This document shows, in pieces, positions 24,959 to 34,262 of a stretch of DNA of 64,000 nucleotides. The DNA is taken from NCBI GenBank assembly GCA_030427205.1, contig JAUHXC010000035.1, positions 1 through 64,000 on the forward strand, in the 5' to 3' direction. The notes under the pieces are model-generated. The model did not search any database. It saw only the letters and a program-made list of their open reading frames with translations, and was not told where the DNA came from. The stretch comes from a bacterium (lineage in GTDB: Bacteria > Myxococcota_A > Bradymonadia > UBA7976 > UBA1532). Position 1 is the first letter of the stretch. Every line of letters begins with the position of its first letter. The translations under genes were made by a program, and so were the position numbers.

Positions 24959-25383
24959 TACTGCTCGACGTCGCCCGCTCGCACGCAGTAGCACTCGGTC
25001 GGGAAGCCGTCCTCCGAGATGCACGGCGTATCGTCGAGGTCGGTGTCGCCGAGCAACGGCCGGCAGACCGCGCTGCCCTGGCAGTCGTCATCGGTCTCGC
25101 AGGCTTCGCTGCAATAGGCGTCCGAGCCACGGTAGACGAGGCAGATGAACGTGCCGCAGCCGGCGTAGTTCTTGATGGCGCAGGAGGCCTGCGACTCCAT
25201 CTGCACGTCGTTCTCGCCGGGCTCTTCGTCGTCGGCGTCGGTTGGTGTGGGGCTGCACGCCCGGCGAAACTGCTCGGTCTTGGGCACCGTGCACGGTTCA
25301 CCGAAGCTGTTCTCGCAACCGCTCGTCAGCACGCCGACGGCCGGCAGCAAAAGAGCGGTCAGGAGGATCGTCGTCGAGCGCAT
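24958..25383 (-). CDS. Cys-rich lipoprotein of unknown function
   Basis: 141 residues with a lipoprotein-like signal (MRSTTILLTALLLPAVGVLTSGC; Cys at 23; Thr rather than Leu at -3 makes the lipobox imperfect). The mature part is acidic and has ten further cysteines spaced like a small disulphide-rich domain (GCGTFICLVYRGSDAYCSEACETDD in part, CVC near the end). EACETDDDC resembles the short Cys motifs in myxobacterial surface lipoproteins. ATG at 25383 preceded by AAGG and by a promoter at 25435-25462. Role unknown. Confidence 0.75.
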   Translation of the reverse strand: MRSTTILLTALLLPAVGVLTSGCENSFGEPCTVPKTEQFRRACSPTPTDADDEEPGENDVQMESQASCAIKNYAGCGTFICLVYRGSDAYCSEACETDDDCQGSAVCRPLLGDTDLDDTPCISEDGFPTECYCVRAGDVEQ

Positions 25384-25434
25384 GGCAGACCTTGCATCGG
25401 CTGAGGAGTCGGGTGGGCCTTGCGGACCGCCGAC

Positions 25435-25462
25435 ATCGTACCCGGAACGGCCGCGCTGTCAA
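25435..25462 (-). promoter_or_regulatory. Promoter of the Cys-rich lipoprotein gene
   Basis: On the minus strand TTGACA (25457-25462), 16 bases, TACGAT (25435-25440). Perfect -35, -10 four of six. Confidence 0.5.
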
Positions 25463-25563
25463 CGTCGACCACAGCGACCGGAACGTCGGCACGATACGTC
25501 GATCGTGCCCCTCGCGGCAAGCGCCGCCGCCGCGGTAGGGGGTGGCACGACCGGTGAAATGTT

Positions 25564-25592
25564 TTGATTTCGGCCCCATGCGCTCGTATAAG
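25564..25592 (+). promoter_or_regulatory. Promoter of the TPR/Glt-like operon
   Basis: TTGATT (25564-25569), 17 bases, TATAAG (25587-25592). Start near 25599, leaving a leader of about 103 bases before the ATG at 25702. Confidence 0.55.
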
Positions 25593-25701
25593 AACCCGAG
25601 GTGCCCCGGTGCGTCGCCGGCCCGTCGAACGGGCGCGCATCCGTGTGGGTTGCCCCCGCGGCGCCCTCGGGCACGGCATCTGCCTCAGGAAGGTCCAGCC
25701 C

Positions 25702-27264
25702 ATGCTGCGTCGTCTCCTCCTCCTCGCTTTCACTCTCAGCCTGCCTGCGTCCGCGATGGCGCAGGAGCCGATGACCTTCGCGCCGGTGAGCGTCGAAGAG
25801 GACGAGGAGGCCAAGGCCGAACTCGAAGAGGCGCTCAAGGCATACAAGAATGACGACTTCCTGCGGGCGAGTCTCATCCTCTACCGGCTCGTCAGCCGCA
25901 ACGAGGTCGCCGTCAACCCCTACGAGCAGAAGGCCGAGTACACGCTCGGCAAGACGCTCTACCGGCTCGGCCTCTTCCAGGCCTCGCTGAACTACTTCGC
26001 CCGGGTGGTGGAGTCGGGGCCCGACCACCGCTACTACAAGGCGACCTGCAAGTGGCTCTACTACCTCTCGCGCAAGATCTCCGGCGACCCGGGGCTGCTC
26101 GAGAAGATCTCGAAGTACCGCCCCGACGACTGCCCCGCCGAGTTCCGCGACGAGCTCGCCTTCCTGCTCGGGCAGCACTACTACAAGCAGGGCGCGGTCG
26201 AGACCGGCCTGCCGCTGCTCAAGCAGGTCGGGGCCAAGAGCCAGTACTTCCCCAAGGCGAAGTTCCTCGAGGGCATCAGCTTCGTACGGCTCGACCAGCC
26301 CAAGCCGGCGGTCGAAGCGTTCAAGGACCTGCTGCGGGCGACGATCTCGGCCGACGAGATCACCGAGGACCTGCGCTACTTCAACCAACTCGCCATCCTG
26401 AGCATGGCGCGGGTCTTCTACAGCACCGGGCAGTTCCGGCAGGCGGTGAAGTACTACGACCGCATCCCGCTCGACAGCACCCTCTGGCTAGACGCGCTCT
26501 TCGAGGCGAGCTGGACGTTCTTCCGCATGAACAACCACGAGAAGGCGCTGGGCAACCTGCACACGCTCAACTCGCCGTTCTTCAGCGACGAGTACGTGCC
26601 CGAGGCGGGCATCCTCGAGGCGGTCATCTTCTACGCCAACTGCAACTACGACCGCACCCGGGACGCGATCAACGACTTCCGGCTGACCTACGAGCCGCTG
26701 CGTGAGGAGATCAAGGGCTACCTGGACTCGTTCTCCGATCCGACGGAATTCTATCAATTCCTGAGCAAGTTGCAGGACTCCGGAACCGCCATCTCGCCCC
26801 GAGTCAGCCAGATCTTGAACGCCGCCTTCCAGGACAAGGCCCTCAAGCGCATCAACGCCTACGTGCGCGAGCTCGACCGTGAGGTCGACCTCATCCGCAA
26901 GTCGACCTCGACCTGGGCCCGCAGCCAGCTCGCCCAGTCGATCGTGCAGGAGACCGAGGTCATCAAGTCGATCGCGGTGCACGAGGCCGGCACGCTCGCC
27001 AAGGAGCGGCTGCAGCGCGTCGTCAACGAGCTCAACAACCTCATCAGCCAGGCGCTGAAGGTCGAGTTCGAGGTGGCCTCCGCCGAGAAGGGCGTGCTCG
27101 AGAACGCGCTGCGCGGCGCGGGCTTCGTCAACAAGCGCGAGAGCAAGAGCGGGCCGGCCCACGCCACCGACGACGAGCACATCTACTGGCCCTTCACCGG
27201 TGAGTACTGGCGAGACGAGCTGGGCTACTACCTCTACACCATCAAGTCGGAGTGTGGCCGATGA
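25702..27264 (+). CDS. Secreted TPR-repeat protein
   Basis: 520 residues with a clean signal peptide (cleavage after AMA, before QEP) and no lipobox, so probably periplasmic. The body is a TPR-like helical solenoid: for example YTLGKTLYRLGLFQASLNYFARVVESGPDHRYY (part), FLLGQHYYKQG, LSMARVFYSTGQFRQAVKYYDRIPLDS. A long helical stretch at about 390-470 may be a coiled coil. ATG with GGAAGG upstream. The stop overlaps the next ATG (ATGA), so it is coupled to the GltD-like gene. No Myxococcus gliding counterpart is obvious to me. Confidence 0.88.
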   Translation: MLRRLLLLAFTLSLPASAMAQEPMTFAPVSVEEDEEAKAELEEALKAYKNDDFLRASLILYRLVSRNEVAVNPYEQKAEYTLGKTLYRLGLFQASLNYFARVVESGPDHRYYKATCKWLYYLSRKISGDPGLLEKISKYRPDDCPAEFRDELAFLLGQHYYKQGAVETGLPLLKQVGAKSQYFPKAKFLEGISFVRLDQPKPAVEAFKDLLRATISADEITEDLRYFNQLAILSMARVFYSTGQFRQAVKYYDRIPLDSTLWLDALFEASWTFFRMNNHEKALGNLHTLNSPFFSDEYVPEAGILEAVIFYANCNYDRTRDAINDFRLTYEPLREEIKGYLDSFSDPTEFYQFLSKLQDSGTAISPRVSQILNAAFQDKALKRINAYVRELDREVDLIRKSTSTWARSQLAQSIVQETEVIKSIAVHEAGTLAKERLQRVVNELNNLISQALKVEFEVASAEKGVLENALRGAGFVNKRESKSGPAHATDDEHIYWPFTGEYWRDELGYYLYTIKSECGR

Positions 27265-30200
27265 CGTTGCGCACCGCTGCCGCAGCCCTCACCGCCTTTG
27301 CCCTCACCATCGGGGGCCTGGCCATCGACGAGGCGGGCGCGCAGGACAAGAAGCAGAGCTTCGTGCCCGAAGCCCAGCCCAATACCCAGGGCGATACGGG
27401 CAAGCGACGCGCCCAGCGCAAGGGGCCCGGCCTCGGCGGCGAACAGTTCGTGCGGCGCCAGACCGAGGCGCTCGCCGAGGAGAAGTGGAAGGAGGCCTTC
27501 AACCTCCTCAAGAAGCTCATCCAGACCACCCCCGACAGCGACCCGGCCAAGCCCGACCTGCTCTACCGGCTCTCGGAGATGTACTGGGAGCGGGCGAGCG
27601 CCACCGAGATGCGGGCGTTCGATACCGAAGAGCAGTGCCTCAAGCAGGCGCCCAACGAAGCGGCCGCCAAGCGCTGCACCCAGACCCGCGAGCAGACGGC
27701 CGCCGGCGCCCAGCGCTATCGCGACCAGGCGATCGAGGTCTACAAGCACATCGTCAAGAACTTCCCGCGCTATCCGCGGCTGGACGGGGTGCTCTTCGCG
27801 CTGGCGTTCAACTACCAGCGCAAGGACCAGCCCGACGCGGCGAAGAAGATCTACGGCGAGCTGATCCGGCGCTATCCGCGGTCGGTGCACGTGCCCGATA
27901 CGCTGCTCAACATCGGCGAGATCTTCTTCGAGGACGGCAAGGTGGCCCAGGCCAAGAAGGCCTACGAGAAGGTCACCACCAGCTACCGCGACAGCACCGT
28001 CTACGGCTACGCGCTCTACAAGCTGGGCTGGTGCAACTACAACCTGGGCAAGTTCAAAGAGGCGCTGAAGGTCTTCCTGCGGGTCATCGAGCACGGCCGC
28101 AAGATGAAGGGCGGCCGCAACCGGCTCACCCTCATCCGCGAGGCCCAGCGTGACCTCGTGCGCACCTATGTGCACCTCGAAGACGCCAACCCCAACAAGG
28201 CGATCTCGTTCTTCCAGCGCGTCGCGCCCGACGACTACCTCGACCTCTCCGAGAAGTTGGCCGAGGCCTATGCCGATACCGGTCAGTACGAGAAGTCGAA
28301 CCAGCTCTTCCGCAACCTGATCAAGCGTCAGCGCAGCAGCTACCGGGTCGTCAGCTTCCAGACCATGATCGCCTCGAACACCCAGAACCTGGGCGATCAG
28401 GTCAAGGCGATCAAAGAGCTCAAGCGGCTGGTGCAGCTCTGGGCCAAGGTGCGCGGGGCCAAGGACGCCGACCCCGACCGGGTCCGCAAGGACGAGGTCC
28501 GCATCGAAGAGCTGCTGCGGCGCACGGCGGTCGACAAGCACCGCCTGTACATGAAGACCAAGAACCCCGACCACGCGGCCCTGGCCTACGACCTGTACAC
28601 GGACTACGTGGCGATCTTCCCCTCGACGAAGAACGCCTACGAGATGACCTTCTACTTCGCCGAGCTGCTCTACGACCTCAAGAAGTGGAAGGAAGCCGCG
28701 ACCAACTACGAGAAGGCGCTCGAGCTGCAGCCCAAGGGCGATCACACCAAGGACGCGGCGCACGGTGCGGTCCTGGCCTACAAGGAGCTGCTCAACCTCG
28801 CCAAGCCCAGCCAGCCCGAGACCCGCAGCGAAGGCGGCGGTCTGGTCAGCGAGAGCAGCGAGGACGGCGCCGACGTCAAGATCCCCGAGGCCCGGCCGAT
28901 CTCCGAGGACCACAAGGCCTACATCGCCGCCTGCGACCTCTACTCGAAGTACGTCGAGAAGAGCGAGTTCCTCGTCGACATCGAGTACGACGCGGCCCGC
29001 ATCTACTACGACTTCAACCACTTCGACAAAGCGATCCCGCGCTTCAAGAACATCGCCGAGAAGCACCGCAACCACCGGCTGGCGATCTTCGCGGCCAACC
29101 TGCTGCTCGACACCTACAACCTCAAGCGGGACTTCGACTCGCTCAACAAGCAGGTCGACATCTTCCTCAAGCTGTACACCGCCGACCGTGACCCCGAGTT
29201 CTACGAGCTGCTGACCAAGCTCAAGCAGCAGTCGACGTTCAAGAACTGCCAGGGCATCGAGACGACCAAGAAGTACATCGAGGCCGCGCGCTGCTTCCGA
29301 CGCTACGCCCGCAAGTTCCCCAAGTCGGAGTACGTCGACGAGGCGCTGTACAACGCGGCGCTCAACTACGAGCGCGAGAAGCAGATCGAGCGTGCGATCC
29401 AGGTGCGGCTGGCGCTGGTCAACAACGTCGGCGAGGGCGAGCTGGTGCGCAAGGCGCTCTACCAGATCGCCGGCAACCTGCACGCGCTTGCCATCTACTC
29501 CAAGGCCAGCGAGGCCTACGAGTTCTACGCGGAGAACTTCCCCGATACCGATGAGGCCAAGGACGCCATCCGCAACGCGGCGGTCTTCCGTGAGGGTCTG
29601 GGTCAGCTGGACAAGGCGACCGACAACTACCTCAAGTACATGAAGCTCGTCGGCCGCAAGGACAAGGAGAAGGCGTCGGAGGTCTTCTTCTCGCTCGGCA
29701 AGATCCTCGAGCAGCAGCAAGAGTGGAACCGGGTGGTGTCCCACTATCAGAAGTTCCTGCGAGACTACGGCAAGGTGGCCAAGGTCGACCTGATCATCGA
29801 GGCCCATACCCGCATCGGCAACGCCTACATGAAGTTCAAGCGGGCCGACGAGAAGAAGGCCCAGAAGGCCTACGAGCGAGCCTACACCACCTTCATGGAG
29901 TTGCCGGACGCCGACAAGAAGCAGGTGACGACCGGCATCGCCGCCGTGGCCGAGGCGCGCTTCAAGATGGGCGAGGCGATCTTCGTCGACCTCGAGCGCA
30001 AGCCGCTGAAGGGCAAGTCGTACCGCAACCTGAAGCGCTTCGTGAAAGAGATGACCGAGCGCATCAAGGAGCGCACGCTCATCGTCGTCGACGCCCAGAA
30101 GATCTATCTCGAGGTCATCCAGTTCCGCTCGCCCAACTGGGCGATCGCCGCCCTGGCCCGAATCGGCCAGATGTATCAGGCGCTCGGAAACGACATCTAC

Positions 30201-30503
30201 AACTACCCGGCGCCCAAGTCGTTCAATGAAGAGCAGGTCGAGATCTTCAAGGGTCAGATGACCGACATGTCGGAGGTCCAGATCGGCAAGGCGGTCGAAG
30301 CCTACGTGCTCTGCATGCAGAAGGCGCAGGAGCTGCGCTGGTTCAATCAGTGGTCGGACCTCGCCGAGAAGCAGTTGGCGAACCTGCGCCCGCAGCAGTA
30401 CCGCTACAACGCCGAGAAGCGGGCCAAGCCGACCTACTTCGGCCCCGACGCCGTGGCGCAGTCGGTGATCACCGAGCTGCCCAGCGAGGAGGAGGAGGAG
30501 TGA
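27261..30503 (+). CDS. Large secreted TPR protein, GltD/AgnA-like
   Basis: 1080 residues. A signal peptide (MTLRTAAAALTAFALTIGG, then AGA/QDKK) is followed by a solenoid of many TPR/HAT-like units such as FALAFNYQRKDQPDAAKKIYGELIRRYP and ALYNAALNYEREKQIERAIQVRLALV (parts). Size, export and position before a TPR lipoprotein match GltD (AgnA) of the Myxococcus gliding machinery; I infer the relationship from architecture and order only. ATG overlaps the previous stop; the stop TGA shares its A with the ATG of the next gene (TGATG at 30501-30505). Confidence 0.85.
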   Translation: MTLRTAAAALTAFALTIGGLAIDEAGAQDKKQSFVPEAQPNTQGDTGKRRAQRKGPGLGGEQFVRRQTEALAEEKWKEAFNLLKKLIQTTPDSDPAKPDLLYRLSEMYWERASATEMRAFDTEEQCLKQAPNEAAAKRCTQTREQTAAGAQRYRDQAIEVYKHIVKNFPRYPRLDGVLFALAFNYQRKDQPDAAKKIYGELIRRYPRSVHVPDTLLNIGEIFFEDGKVAQAKKAYEKVTTSYRDSTVYGYALYKLGWCNYNLGKFKEALKVFLRVIEHGRKMKGGRNRLTLIREAQRDLVRTYVHLEDANPNKAISFFQRVAPDDYLDLSEKLAEAYADTGQYEKSNQLFRNLIKRQRSSYRVVSFQTMIASNTQNLGDQVKAIKELKRLVQLWAKVRGAKDADPDRVRKDEVRIEELLRRTAVDKHRLYMKTKNPDHAALAYDLYTDYVAIFPSTKNAYEMTFYFAELLYDLKKWKEAATNYEKALELQPKGDHTKDAAHGAVLAYKELLNLAKPSQPETRSEGGGLVSESSEDGADVKIPEARPISEDHKAYIAACDLYSKYVEKSEFLVDIEYDAARIYYDFNHFDKAIPRFKNIAEKHRNHRLAIFAANLLLDTYNLKRDFDSLNKQVDIFLKLYTADRDPEFYELLTKLKQQSTFKNCQGIETTKKYIEAARCFRRYARKFPKSEYVDEALYNAALNYEREKQIERAIQVRLALVNNVGEGELVRKALYQIAGNLHALAIYSKASEAYEFYAENFPDTDEAKDAIRNAAVFREGLGQLDKATDNYLKYMKLVGRKDKEKASEVFFSLGKILEQQQEWNRVVSHYQKFLRDYGKVAKVDLIIEAHTRIGNAYMKFKRADEKKAQKAYERAYTTFMELPDADKKQVTTGIAAVAEARFKMGEAIFVDLERKPLKGKSYRNLKRFVKEMTERIKERTLIVVDAQKIYLEVIQFRSPNWAIAALARIGQMYQALGNDIYNYPAPKSFNEEQVEIFKGQMTDMSEVQIGKAVEAYVLCMQKAQELRWFNQWSDLAEKQLANLRPQQYRYNAEKRAKPTYFGPDAVAQSVITELPSEEEEE

Positions 30504-31744
30504 TGGCCCGGCTTCATCTGTTGCGCATCGCCCGGCTGGCGACGGTGGGCCTGGCCACAGCGTCGTTGATGGCCTGCAGTGGCACGCCGCCCAAGCCCGA
30601 CGATCCGAACCTCGGCGGCGGCGGCGCGAGCGGTCAGCAGACCGATCTGCCCGACGAGCCACCCGCCGCCCCCAAGGTCGCCAAGGAGGCCAAGCCCCTG
30701 TTCGAGGATGGGGTCAAGGCCTACAAGGCGGGCAATACGGCTCAGGCGATCAAGCTCTTCGAAGAGGCCATCGACGTCGACGAGACCTTCGGCGCGGCCT
30801 ACTTCAACATCGGCCGGATCCACGAGGAGCAGGGCCGGATCGACGAGGCGCGCAGCTGGTACGAGCGGTCTGCCGAGAAGGGCAAGGCGTTCGGCGACGG
30901 GCTGGTGAACATCGGCCGGCTCGAGATGGAGAAGGGCAACAAGGGCGAGGCCATGGCCTTGTTCCGCCGGGCGATCCAGATCGAGCCCTTCAATGGCGAG
31001 GCTCACCTCAACCTGGCCCAGGATGCGCGCGGCAAGAAGGCGTTCGCCGACGCGGTGAAGCATGTGCGCACCGCGCTCAAGGAAGACAGCCAGAACGTGC
31101 TGGCCTACGAAGTGCTCGCCCGGGTCTACTACGACCTCGGCCGCTTCGAGCTGTCCAAGCTCGTCTGCCTGACCGGCCTCGAGATCAAGAAGACCGCCGA
31201 CCTCTACAATACCCTCGGCCTGGTGCACCTCAGGCAGGACAACGTGACCACCGCTCTCGGCTCGTTCGAGGACGCGCTCAAGGTCGACGCCAACTACTGG
31301 CCGGCCCACATGAACGTCGGCGCGATCACGTTCAACTATCGCGACTACGAGTCGAGCTATCGCCACTTCACCGAGGTGCTCAAGCAGAAGCCCGACCACC
31401 TCGAAGCGATGCTCTCCAAGGCGGTCGCCGCCCGCGGGCTCGAGCGCCTCGACGAGGCCGAGTCGGGCTACAAGGCGGTCATCGGCAAGGACGAGACCTA
31501 CGCTGCGGCGCACTACAACCTGGGCATCCTCTATCAGGAGTACACCCAGAAGCTGGATGAGGCGATCAAGTCGTACGAGGCGGTGCTGCGCTATGAGCGG
31601 GCCGACGCCGACCTGCGCAAGGACGTGACCCAGCGCATTCAAGCGGTGCGCATCCAGATCAAGAACATGAAGGAACTCGAAGAGATGATGCGCCAGCAGA
31701 AGGCGCAGGAGGCCGCGCAGGGCGGCGGCGGCGGCGACGGCTGA
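30503..31744 (+). CDS. TPR lipoprotein, GltE/AglT-like
   Basis: 413 residues. Canonical lipobox LMAC in ATASLMACSG, so an outer-membrane or periplasm-facing lipoprotein. A Gly/Pro-rich linker leads to about nine TPRs (AAYFNIGRIHEEQGRIDEARSWYERS; LYNTLGLVHLRQDNVTTALGSFEDALKVD; AHYNLGILYQEYTQKLDEAIKSYEAVL, each given in part). It ends in a Gln/Ala/Gly tail. Resembles GltE (AglT), the TPR lipoprotein of the gliding complex. The start overlaps the preceding stop, so it is the third gene of a coupled set. Confidence 0.88.
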   Translation: MARLHLLRIARLATVGLATASLMACSGTPPKPDDPNLGGGGASGQQTDLPDEPPAAPKVAKEAKPLFEDGVKAYKAGNTAQAIKLFEEAIDVDETFGAAYFNIGRIHEEQGRIDEARSWYERSAEKGKAFGDGLVNIGRLEMEKGNKGEAMALFRRAIQIEPFNGEAHLNLAQDARGKKAFADAVKHVRTALKEDSQNVLAYEVLARVYYDLGRFELSKLVCLTGLEIKKTADLYNTLGLVHLRQDNVTTALGSFEDALKVDANYWPAHMNVGAITFNYRDYESSYRHFTEVLKQKPDHLEAMLSKAVAARGLERLDEAESGYKAVIGKDETYAAAHYNLGILYQEYTQKLDEAIKSYEAVLRYERADADLRKDVTQRIQAVRIQIKNMKELEEMMRQQKAQEAAQGGGGGDG

Positions 31745-31843
31745 CGAGCCCGCTTCGCGCCGCGGTCACCGGCATCGGATCGCAGAAAAAATTCCCCTGG
31801 CGAGAACTTCCCCCGAAGATGGCTGTCGACTGCTGCGGCGGGG

Positions 31844-31872
31844 TTGGTCGGCCGACGCGACACCGCTATACT
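31844..31872 (+). promoter_or_regulatory. Promoter of the small secreted protein and GltG-like gene
   Basis: TTGGTC (31844-31849), 17 bases, TATACT (31867-31872). Start near 31879, leader about 41 bases. The -35 is weak, the -10 good. Confidence 0.5.
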
Positions 31873-31919
31873 GATAGCTGTCGACGATGCACCTCATCGA
31901 GCCCCAAGGAGTAGAGGGC

Positions 31920-32219
31920 ATGTTCAGCTTGCGAAGTCTGCTGGTCCTGGCCGCTTTGATCGCCCTCCCGAGCCTTGCGAGCGCTCAGGAGGAGGTCGAT
32001 CCGGCCGACGCCGAGAACTTCCTCCAGGATCCGAATGATCCCGGGGTGGTCTACCGCAAGAAGACCGAGTACGACTTCGAAGACGACGTGGTGGAGGGGT
32101 CGTTCGTACGGCCCGAGGGCGAGTACCTCGACTCCCGCCGTCGTGCACGTCACAGCAGCCTGATCCGCATCCGGGAGAACTTCGTGCCCGAGATGCTCAA
32201 GTCGGCCGAGGACATCTGA
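31920..32219 (+). CDS. Small secreted protein in the Glt-like cluster (GltF/CglF-like position)
   Basis: 99 residues with a signal peptide (MFSLRSLLVLAALIALPSLASA, cleavage before QEE). Mature part of about 77 residues: acidic, with PGVVYRKKTEYDFEDDVVEG, RPEGEYLDSR and RARHSSLIRIRENFVPEMLKS. The short conserved-looking blocks recall small proteins linked to the Myxococcus gliding system, and it sits between GltE-like and GltG-like genes where gltF is expected, but I cannot confirm the family. The ATG at 31920 is chosen because AAGGAG lies upstream and it begins the signal peptide. Confidence 0.75.
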   Translation: MFSLRSLLVLAALIALPSLASAQEEVDPADAENFLQDPNDPGVVYRKKTEYDFEDDVVEGSFVRPEGEYLDSRRRARHSSLIRIRENFVPEMLKSAEDI

Positions 32220-32254
32220 CCGACAGCCCGGTCGCTCGACCTGGACGGGGGCAT

Positions 32255-34027
32255 ATGGACACCACGAGCACGCCGATCAAGTTCGATATCTACGAGGGCA
32301 ACGCCCTCACTCGAACCGAGATCCTGGCGGAACAGACCATCAAGATCGGCAAGCTGTCGTCGTCCCATGTGCGGATCGACGACGACAGCGTGTCGCGGAT
32401 GCACGCCGTCATCGAGGCCAACGGGCCCGACGACGTCGTGATCCTCGACCTCGGCAGCGCGACGGGCACCTACGTCAACGGCGAGCGGGTCACCAAGCAC
32501 CGCTTGCGCACCGGTGATCGCATCCGCTTCGGCAATACGACCGTGGTGGTGGCCATCGCCGGGCAGAACGCCCAGGGCGGCGCTGCCGCGAGCCGGCGAC
32601 CGATGGTCTCCAACGCGCCGCTCTTCGACGAAGACGAAGGCGCTGCGGGCGGTCGCCGAGCGCTCGAGATCCTCGTCCTGTGGGGCGTCACGGTCGTCGA
32701 CGTTCAGCACTTCACCGAGGCCGGCAGCTATACGATCGGCGACGGCGACGAGGTATCGCACTTCGTCAAGCCGCAGTTCGTGCCGCAGAACCCGTTCCCG
32801 CTCGCCGAGACCGATGGCAACAGCATGGTCGTCAACGTCCCCGAAGGGGTCGAAGGCGAGGTCATGCTCGATGGCAAGGTCTACGCGATCGAAGAGCTGA
32901 AGAACGCCAACAAGCTCGGTCGCTCCAGCGTGCCCCGCAGCCACTCGCTGCGGCTGCCGCCGCGGGCCCGCTGCCGGCTGAAGTTCGGTGAGTTGACCTT
33001 CCTGATCAACTCGGTGCCCGCCGCGCCGATCGTCGCCCGCGGGTCGTTCCTCAAGGCGATGGACCCTCAACTGCTGCGCTATCTGCTCGCCGCTGCGGTG
33101 CTGCACGCGCTGTTCTTCCTCATCGTCCTGAGCATCCCCGAAGACGCTGACAGCCTGTCGATGGACGGGTTCGACATGTCGGATCGCTTCGTGGACTTCA
33201 TGTTCAAGCCCGAGGACGAGAAGCAGAAGATCGAAGACCTGTTCGGCGACCTCAAGGACGAGGGCGAGAAGGCCGAGAAGGCCAAGGACGACCAGGGGGA
33301 GATGGGCGACCGCACCGAGGAAGCCCAGGACAAGCGGTTCGCCATCGAAGGCAACCAGGAAGAGATCGAGCTGGCCCGAGAGCGGGCCAAGCAGGAGGCC
33401 ATCGACACCGCCCAGGCGGCGATCAACAGCCTCGAGGGTGAGCTCAGCTCGGTGTGGGGCGAGGGCAACCAGGCCATCGGCTCCGACGCGGTCAGCGCGC
33501 TGGGCAATATGTTCGGCGACAAGACCGGCGCCGCCGCGGGCTTCGGCGGCCTCGGCGTCGCGGGCGCCGGGCGTGGCGGTGGCGGCTTCGGCGAGGCCTC
33601 GATCGGGGTCGGCAACGTCGGCACGCGAGGGCGTGGCGGCGGTGGCAACAGCGGCTATGGCCGTGGCCAGAGCCGGCTCGGCAAGAAGTCGAGCAAGCAG
33701 CCGAAGGTCATCCCCGGCAAGCCCATCGTGCAGGGTTCGCTCGACCGGGAGACCATCCGCCGCGTGATCCGCCGGCATCGCGCCGAGTACCGCTACTGCT
33801 ACGAGCGTGAGCTCAACCGGAAGCGGGACCTCAACGGCAAGATCAAGGTGAAGTTCACCATCGCCGGCAACGGCAGCGTGATCGCGTCGCAGGTGGTCGA
33901 GTCGACGATGAAGAACGCGGGTGTCGAGAACTGCCTCGCGGCGAAGATCAAGCGCTGGGTCTTCCCGGCGCCGAAGGGCGGGGGCATCGTCATCGTGACC
34001 TATCCCTTCATCTTCAAGCCGAGCTGA
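32255..34027 (+). CDS. gltG: FHA-TM-AgmX/PglI C-terminal domain protein, GltG-like
   Basis: 590 residues. FHA domain at about 18-105 (IKIGKLSSSHVRIDDDSVSRMHAVIE, DLGSATGTYVNG, in part) for phospho-Thr recognition in the cytoplasm; a second beta-rich domain to about 265; one membrane helix at about 277-293 (LRYLLAAAVLHALFFLIVL); then a charged helical and Gly-rich periplasmic linker; and a C-terminal AgmX/PglI TonB-like domain (about 495-590: IRRVIRRHRAEYRYCYERELNRKRDLNG in part). This order is that of GltG (PglI), the inner-membrane Glt subunit that reaches across the periplasm. ATG at 32255, 35 bases after the small gene. Confidence 0.82.
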   Translation: MDTTSTPIKFDIYEGNALTRTEILAEQTIKIGKLSSSHVRIDDDSVSRMHAVIEANGPDDVVILDLGSATGTYVNGERVTKHRLRTGDRIRFGNTTVVVAIAGQNAQGGAAASRRPMVSNAPLFDEDEGAAGGRRALEILVLWGVTVVDVQHFTEAGSYTIGDGDEVSHFVKPQFVPQNPFPLAETDGNSMVVNVPEGVEGEVMLDGKVYAIEELKNANKLGRSSVPRSHSLRLPPRARCRLKFGELTFLINSVPAAPIVARGSFLKAMDPQLLRYLLAAAVLHALFFLIVLSIPEDADSLSMDGFDMSDRFVDFMFKPEDEKQKIEDLFGDLKDEGEKAEKAKDDQGEMGDRTEEAQDKRFAIEGNQEEIELARERAKQEAIDTAQAAINSLEGELSSVWGEGNQAIGSDAVSALGNMFGDKTGAAAGFGGLGVAGAGRGGGGFGEASIGVGNVGTRGRGGGGNSGYGRGQSRLGKKSSKQPKVIPGKPIVQGSLDRETIRRVIRRHRAEYRYCYERELNRKRDLNGKIKVKFTIAGNGSVIASQVVESTMKNAGVENCLAAKIKRWVFPAPKGGGIVIVTYPFIFKPS

Positions 34028-34046
34028 TCTGTCCGATACGCGTCTG

Positions 34047-34074
34047 ACACCCCGCCGGTCTGCCGGTGGGGTGT
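34047..34074 (+). terminator. Hairpin terminator after GltG-like gene
   Basis: ACACCCCGCCGG (34047-34058) pairs with CCGGTGGGGTGT (34063-34074) around a TCTG loop, with one G-T pair, followed by CGTCGTTTCG. Confidence 0.6.
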
Positions 34075-34165
34075 CGTCGTTTCGAATCCGGCGGATCGAC
34101 GTCGACGAACGGTGATTGAGGCCTCGCCAACGGGCAGCGCGGGCCGTGACCTGGAAATGTCAGCT

Positions 34166-34220
34166 GGACGCCGGTTCTTGACTGCGTAACGACCCGGTGA
34201 TACCTCCAAAACCGGCGTCC
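34166..34220 (+). promoter_or_regulatory. Promoter framed by an 11-bp perfect inverted repeat
   Basis: GGACGCCGGTT (34166-34176) and AACCGGCGTCC (34210-34220) are exact reverse complements 33 bases apart. Between them TTGACT (34178-34183) and TACCTC (34201-34206) have a 17-base spacing. Either an operator pair controlling the TPR-lipoprotein gene at 34263 or an RNA stem. Confidence 0.4.
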
Positions 34221-34262
34221 TGTTTCCTCGATTGGACCTCTCGGCCGGAAGCGAGCAGATAC

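Larger units (their letters stand above)
25384..25701. other. 318-base divergent intergenic region
   Basis: No gene. It holds two outward promoters (25435-25462 minus, 25564-25592 plus) and a rightward leader of about 100 bases with several small GC-rich inverted repeats, such as CCCGT-cga-ACGGG near 25624. The short frames in it are not convincing. Confidence 0.6.

Noticed and set aside
27234..30662. A 1142-codon leftward frame over the GltD-like gene.
   Set aside because: Shadow of codon bias; no start signal and no domain.
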